Assembly (NCBI GenBank): GCA_031255695.1
Contig: JAIRSA010000102.1
Span: 1 to 7,118, forward strand
Direction: 5' to 3'
DNA length: 7,118 bases
DNA from: Eubacteriales Family XIII. Incertae Sedis bacterium
GTDB taxonomy: Bacteria > Bacillota > Clostridia > Peptostreptococcales > Anaerovoracaceae
Part shown: one piece after another, positions 5,301-7,118 of the stretch
Layout: the number at the start of each line of letters is the position of its first letter
Numbering within the stretch: the first letter of the stretch is position 1
Translations under genes and position numbers: made by a program
The notes under the pieces: model-generated
Database searches by the model: none
Told to the model about the DNA's origin: nothing
Seen by the model: the letters and a program-made list of their open reading frames with translations, nothing else

Positions 5301-7118
5301 CAGAGTGACAGTCTTCGTCTCGTTGGGCTCAAGCATGACCTTGTCAAATCCGAAGAGGCGCTTGATCGGCCTGTTGGGCATGGCGGTCCCCGGCTGCGCT
5401 ATGTAAAGCTGCGCGACCTCTGCGCCCTTGACAGCCCCGGTATTCTTGACCTTGAACGAAACCTCGAGCTGCTCGTTCGCGTCCAGGCTTGCCTTGTTGA
5501 TGGCCAGATCCGAATATTCGAAAGTCGTGTAGCTCAGGCCGTATCCGAAGGGATAGGAGACGCCGCCGTCATAGGCGCCCTTGTAGTACATATAGGTACG
5601 CCCCGGATGGCTGTCGTCGCTCTCGTAGAGATAATAATCCGTGATGGGGGCTATGTCGGACACGCCCTCGTCGTTTACGTTCTTGTGCCAGAGGGCAGTG
5701 GTCTTGCCTGACGGGTTGACCTTGCCCGTGATGACATTGGCGAAGCCGACGCCCTTCCTGAGGCCGCCGAACGAGGACCAGAGGATGGCGGAGACATCGC
5801 TCTCGAATGTCGTGACCTGCATGGGCCCGCAGGTCTCCATTATGGCCAGCGTGTTCTTGTTGGCCTTGCCAACGGCTGAGATGAGCTGCGCCTGGGCGCC
5901 GGGGAGCAGTATGTTGGTCCTGTCGCCGTCTTCGCGGGAATTCTGCTCGTTCGTGCCGGCGACGACTATCGCCAGGTCAGCCTCTGCCGCCGCAGCCACC
6001 GCCGCAGCGTCGACGTCCAGCAGCTGCGCGTAGGCCGTAGAGGTGTTGGTGAAGCCCTTGTAATAGGTAATCTCGACATTGGGGTTGTCGGCAAACGCGG
6101 CGCGGATCCCGCGCTCTATGGTGACAAAGCTCGAATTGTCTGCCCCTGTGGTCTGCCCGGCCGAATAGAGGCCGAGGTAGACGCTCTGCGCTGCCTGCCC
6201 TATTATGGCGATCTTATATGGGGCGCTTATCGCGTCTGGGTTTATGGGGAGCAGTTTCGCTGTGCTGCCGTCGTTCCTGGGGGCCGCATCGTTCTTCAGG
6301 AGCACTATGGCGCCTTCGATGAGCTGCTCTGTCAGGTCGAGGCGCTCCTGGGTCTGCCTGCCCAGATTCTTGACGGCGGGGATGTTCGCCAAACGATCCT
6401 GGGCGCTCTTCACATAATCTGTGTCCCCGTCGAACTCCCCAAGCCGCATGCGCGCGGACATGAGGCGGTGCACGGTGACGTCAAGCTGGTTCTCCGTGAA
6501 TTTGCCCTTGTCTGTGGTGATATTGCCGTTCAGCATCGCGGTAAGGTTGCTGCTGTAGCTGCCGTTGCCTGTGGTGATGCCGGAATTGCATTCCAGGTCC
6601 TCGCCGTGGGCAAGGGCGTTCGCGAACAGTTCCGGGTTGGTCAGCACCTTGCCGGTGTGCGGGTTCTTGTACTGATGGTTCGATATGACGCTGACGGAGT
6701 CGCAGTCAGATGTGATGTAGCCGCTGAAGCCCCAGGTCTGCCGGAGCATGGTGTCCATCAGGTAGCTGCTCATGGAGACCGGCACGTCGTTGACTGTGCT
6801 GTACGCGGTCATCACTGACGTGACGTCGGCGCTCTCGATGATGTCGCGGTATGGCGCGGCATAATATTCCCTTAGCGAACGCAGGTCTTCCAGTGGCGCC
6901 CCGCCCGATGTGCGGTTGCGCTCGCTGTTGTTCGCCGTATAGTGCTTCAGCGTGCTCACGACCTTTAAGTAGCCGTTGGGGTCGAGCAGCTCGCCGGTCT
7001 CGTAATCCTTGCCTTCCATGCCCTTTACGAAGCTGGAGCCCATCACTGCTGTCAGGTAGGGGTCTTCGGAATAGGATTCGTCGTTGCGCCCCCAGCGCGG
7101 GTCGCGCGAGAGGTTGAT
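2349..7118 (-). CDS. Giant multidomain glycoside hydrolase family 3 enzyme (5' end beyond right edge)
   Basis: The frame is open from the right edge to the TAA at 2349-2351, giving 1589 visible residues. The GTG at 7044-7046 is not a start, because the preceding 24 codons read INLSRDPRWGRNDESYSEDPYL, a core GH3 motif. Perhaps 100-200 residues, including a signal peptide, are missing. Visible layout: GH3 barrel 1-230, with the KHY substrate-binding motif near 58-60 and nucleophile D138 in YITSDCDSV (6705-6707); GH3 C-terminal domain about 270-494, with REDGDR at 395-400 (E396 a candidate acid/base) and LLPGAQAQLI; Fn3-like about 530-636; BIG2-like 681-774; two copies of a beta-sandwich plus concanavalin-like module, 779-1064 and 1068-1340; an Ig-like stretch 1349-1435; one InlB B-type repeat 1437-1503, ending YGDLTLTAQWK; BIG2 1509-1589. 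It should cleave terminal beta-linked sugars from plant oligosaccharides outside the cell. The SDCDSV nucleophile context resembles beta-xylosidase-type GH3 enzymes, but beta-glucosidase activity is equally possible. No LPXTG or SLH anchor is visible. The gene is convergent with the acetylation operon. Confidence 0.95.
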   Translation of the reverse strand: MNLSRDPRWGRNDESYSEDPYLTAVMGSSFVKGMEGKDYETGELLDPNGYLKVVSTLKHYTANNSERNRTSGGAPLEDLRSLREYYAAPYRDIIESADVTSVMTAYSTVNDVPVSMSSYLMDTMLRQTWGFSGYITSDCDSVSVISNHQYKNPHTGKVLTNPELFANALAHGEDLECNSGITTGNGSYSSNLTAMLNGNITTDKGKFTENQLDVTVHRLMSARMRLGEFDGDTDYVKSAQDRLANIPAVKNLGRQTQERLDLTEQLIEGAIVLLKNDAAPRNDGSTAKLLPINPDAISAPYKIAIIGQAAQSVYLGLYSAGQTTGADNSSFVTIERGIRAAFADNPNVEITYYKGFTNTSTAYAQLLDVDAAAVAAAAEADLAIVVAGTNEQNSREDGDRTNILLPGAQAQLISAVGKANKNTLAIMETCGPMQVTTFESDVSAILWSSFGGLRKGVGFANVITGKVNPSGKTTALWHKNVNDEGVSDIAPITDYYLYESDDSHPGRTYMYYKGAYDGGVSYPFGYGLSYTTFEYSDLAINKASLDANEQLEVSFKVKNTGAVKGAEVAQLYIAQPGTAMPNRPIKRLFGFDKVMLEPNETKTVTLKVDIPDIAYFDEAANKFAVDTGSYQVQVGGSSVAVALTGGFAVTGAITPQPKFVTAKPNQNGDDSKQIAERLIFGKGRTVMPNIAVAMNDESLYGRTIVENVPGSVGVPHIADIPLPAGAVVSYTSNRPDVVSVDGGVISTVKAGVATITATVAYNGKSASGEFVVYVQSDAMPEEILVDGVPLQEYAKDRANYSVAVDYSETAPKTVSVVSNGNPTASWAVTQAEGIPGVARVVGTDAETGRVDSYTIGFGRPPASGDFAGAAPGANWSVAAPDPANVEIGDKGLTIRTTSGGALGSVNPVKNVYLQQAAGDWAAKTHITLSAAPTVNNQQAGLVIYDDDSNYIRFVYERPTGNNTVFRVYRVTNGVSAQVSTLTLANLTDYYMQVVKSGDDYTFYYGVIGKTDTGAPNGILSWTRVGTAALNARFALPQIGLWANTGTTNAAPIEATYEYLEIYDLEATSPYLEGITIDGEPLAGFDPSRQDYTMAAANFADMPVIAATPARDFTVSVEQVDKLPGKAVIKVSSGIAANTYYVIFDEPPTGDSFVDGTRDDKWVIVNELESGYSIEKGKGLRLPTQNGDIYQTNRAWNNAFIRPGGGNWEVVAKALYPQIPNTNYQQIMLVVWQDEDNYIKLDCETSSLSLQAAAERNGGVGKFGGGNATPNPDGTVTMYFRINKDGDTYTCSYSKDGLNYTVLGSTEFHMVDTQIGLFATKNSGGGSVLDTYCEYVDVTWIGGVEQKSYMQMLQNAADNVMEYVVDDLPSSVGGGQLELSPVPHGYTVAFDSSNTAVIDNDGIVKPSRDGEVDVELGIAISDGFVTANSTVTLTVEAAKLHNVSFDTAGGTAVEAQQVYTGDAAAVPDEPTMEGYKFEGWLADGAAYDFSAPVYGDLTLTAQWKKLATFVKIHTSARISIKMKDSKAGYQLQTSTDLIGEEYVYTSSNPGVARVSADGLVTPVRSGTAVISIRLTDGSELVSSATVSITP
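3099..4784 (-). repeat. Tandem two-domain module inside the GH3 protein
   Basis: At protein level, a unit of about 275-285 residues appears twice. Copy 1 (4784-3927) begins EEILVDGVPLQEYAKDRANY and copy 2 (3917-3099) begins LEGITIDGEPLAGFDPSRQDY. Each opens with an 80-residue small beta-sandwich resembling cadherin-like domains, ending in YTIGFGRPPASGDF or YYVIFDEPPTGDSF. Each continues with a concanavalin-like domain in which matching blocks read QQAGLVIYDDDSNYIRF and QQIMLVVWQDEDNYIKL, then PQIGLWA and TQIGLFA, then YEYLEI and CEYVDV. The copies are well diverged, so this is an old duplication or the recruitment of two relatives. The concanavalin-like part resembles DUF1349 and GH43 C-terminal domains and may bind carbohydrate. 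Confidence 0.75.

Noticed and set aside
4971..5711. 246-residue open frame on the + strand antisense to the GH3 catalytic and Fn3-like region
   Set aside because: The opposite strand is well-conserved GH3 sequence. The frame has no credible ribosome site or family resemblance.
7044..7046. GTG at 7046 (minus strand) as the start of the GH3 protein
   Set aside because: The 24 upstream codons encode the conserved RDPRWGRN...EDPYL motif in the same frame, so the gene continues past the right edge.

Overview
The window holds three protein-coding genes and one convergent intergenic region. It looks like chromosomal DNA from a GC-rich bacterium that uses ATA (Ile) and AGG (Arg) codons freely. The MBOAT plus DHHW-protein pair, the strong AAGGAGG ribosome binding site, and an extracellular GH3 enzyme carrying bacterial Ig-like and InlB-type repeats together suggest an anaerobic, plant-polysaccharide-degrading Bacillota (Clostridia or Paenibacillus-like) organism. 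That assignment is inference. No rRNA, tRNA or phylogenetic marker is present to confirm it.

Left part, + strand, 1-1991: the 3' end of a membrane-bound O-acyltransferase gene (AlgI/DltB type, cut by the left edge) is followed after 45 bases by a complete gene for a membrane-anchored DHHW-family protein (AlgX/AlgJ-like, SGNH-hydrolase-type catalytic residues). They form a standard two-component O-acetylation module. The MBOAT protein is expected to bring acyl groups across the membrane, and the DHHW protein to place them on an extracellular polymer whose identity cannot be read from this window. A small stem-loop with a TTTT run overlaps the stop codon of the first gene and could lower expression of the second.

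Middle, 1992-2348: a gene-free, very GC-rich stretch between convergent genes. It contains imperfect direct repeats of a GGCTGATGCCGGC unit, a strong + strand intrinsic terminator (2105-2163), and two further hairpins (2217-2242 and 2273-2305) lying downstream of the minus-strand gene.

Right part, - strand, 2349-7118: one very large gene, cut at its 5' end by the right edge (1589 residues visible). It encodes a multidomain glycoside hydrolase family 3 enzyme. Visible order: GH3 TIM barrel (partial), GH3 C-terminal domain, Fn3-like domain, Ig-like (BIG2-type) domain, two tandem copies of a module made of a small beta-sandwich plus a concanavalin-like (DUF1349/GH43-C-like) domain, another Ig-like domain, one InlB B-type repeat, and a terminal BIG2 domain. 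It is most likely secreted and acts on plant beta-glycosides or xylo-oligosaccharides. No anchoring signal (LPXTG or SLH) is seen at the C-terminus.

The gene families are familiar. I do not see a clearly new biological system here. The most interesting items are the duplicated module in the GH3 protein, the possible attenuator between the acetylation genes, and the repeat- and hairpin-rich convergent spacer.
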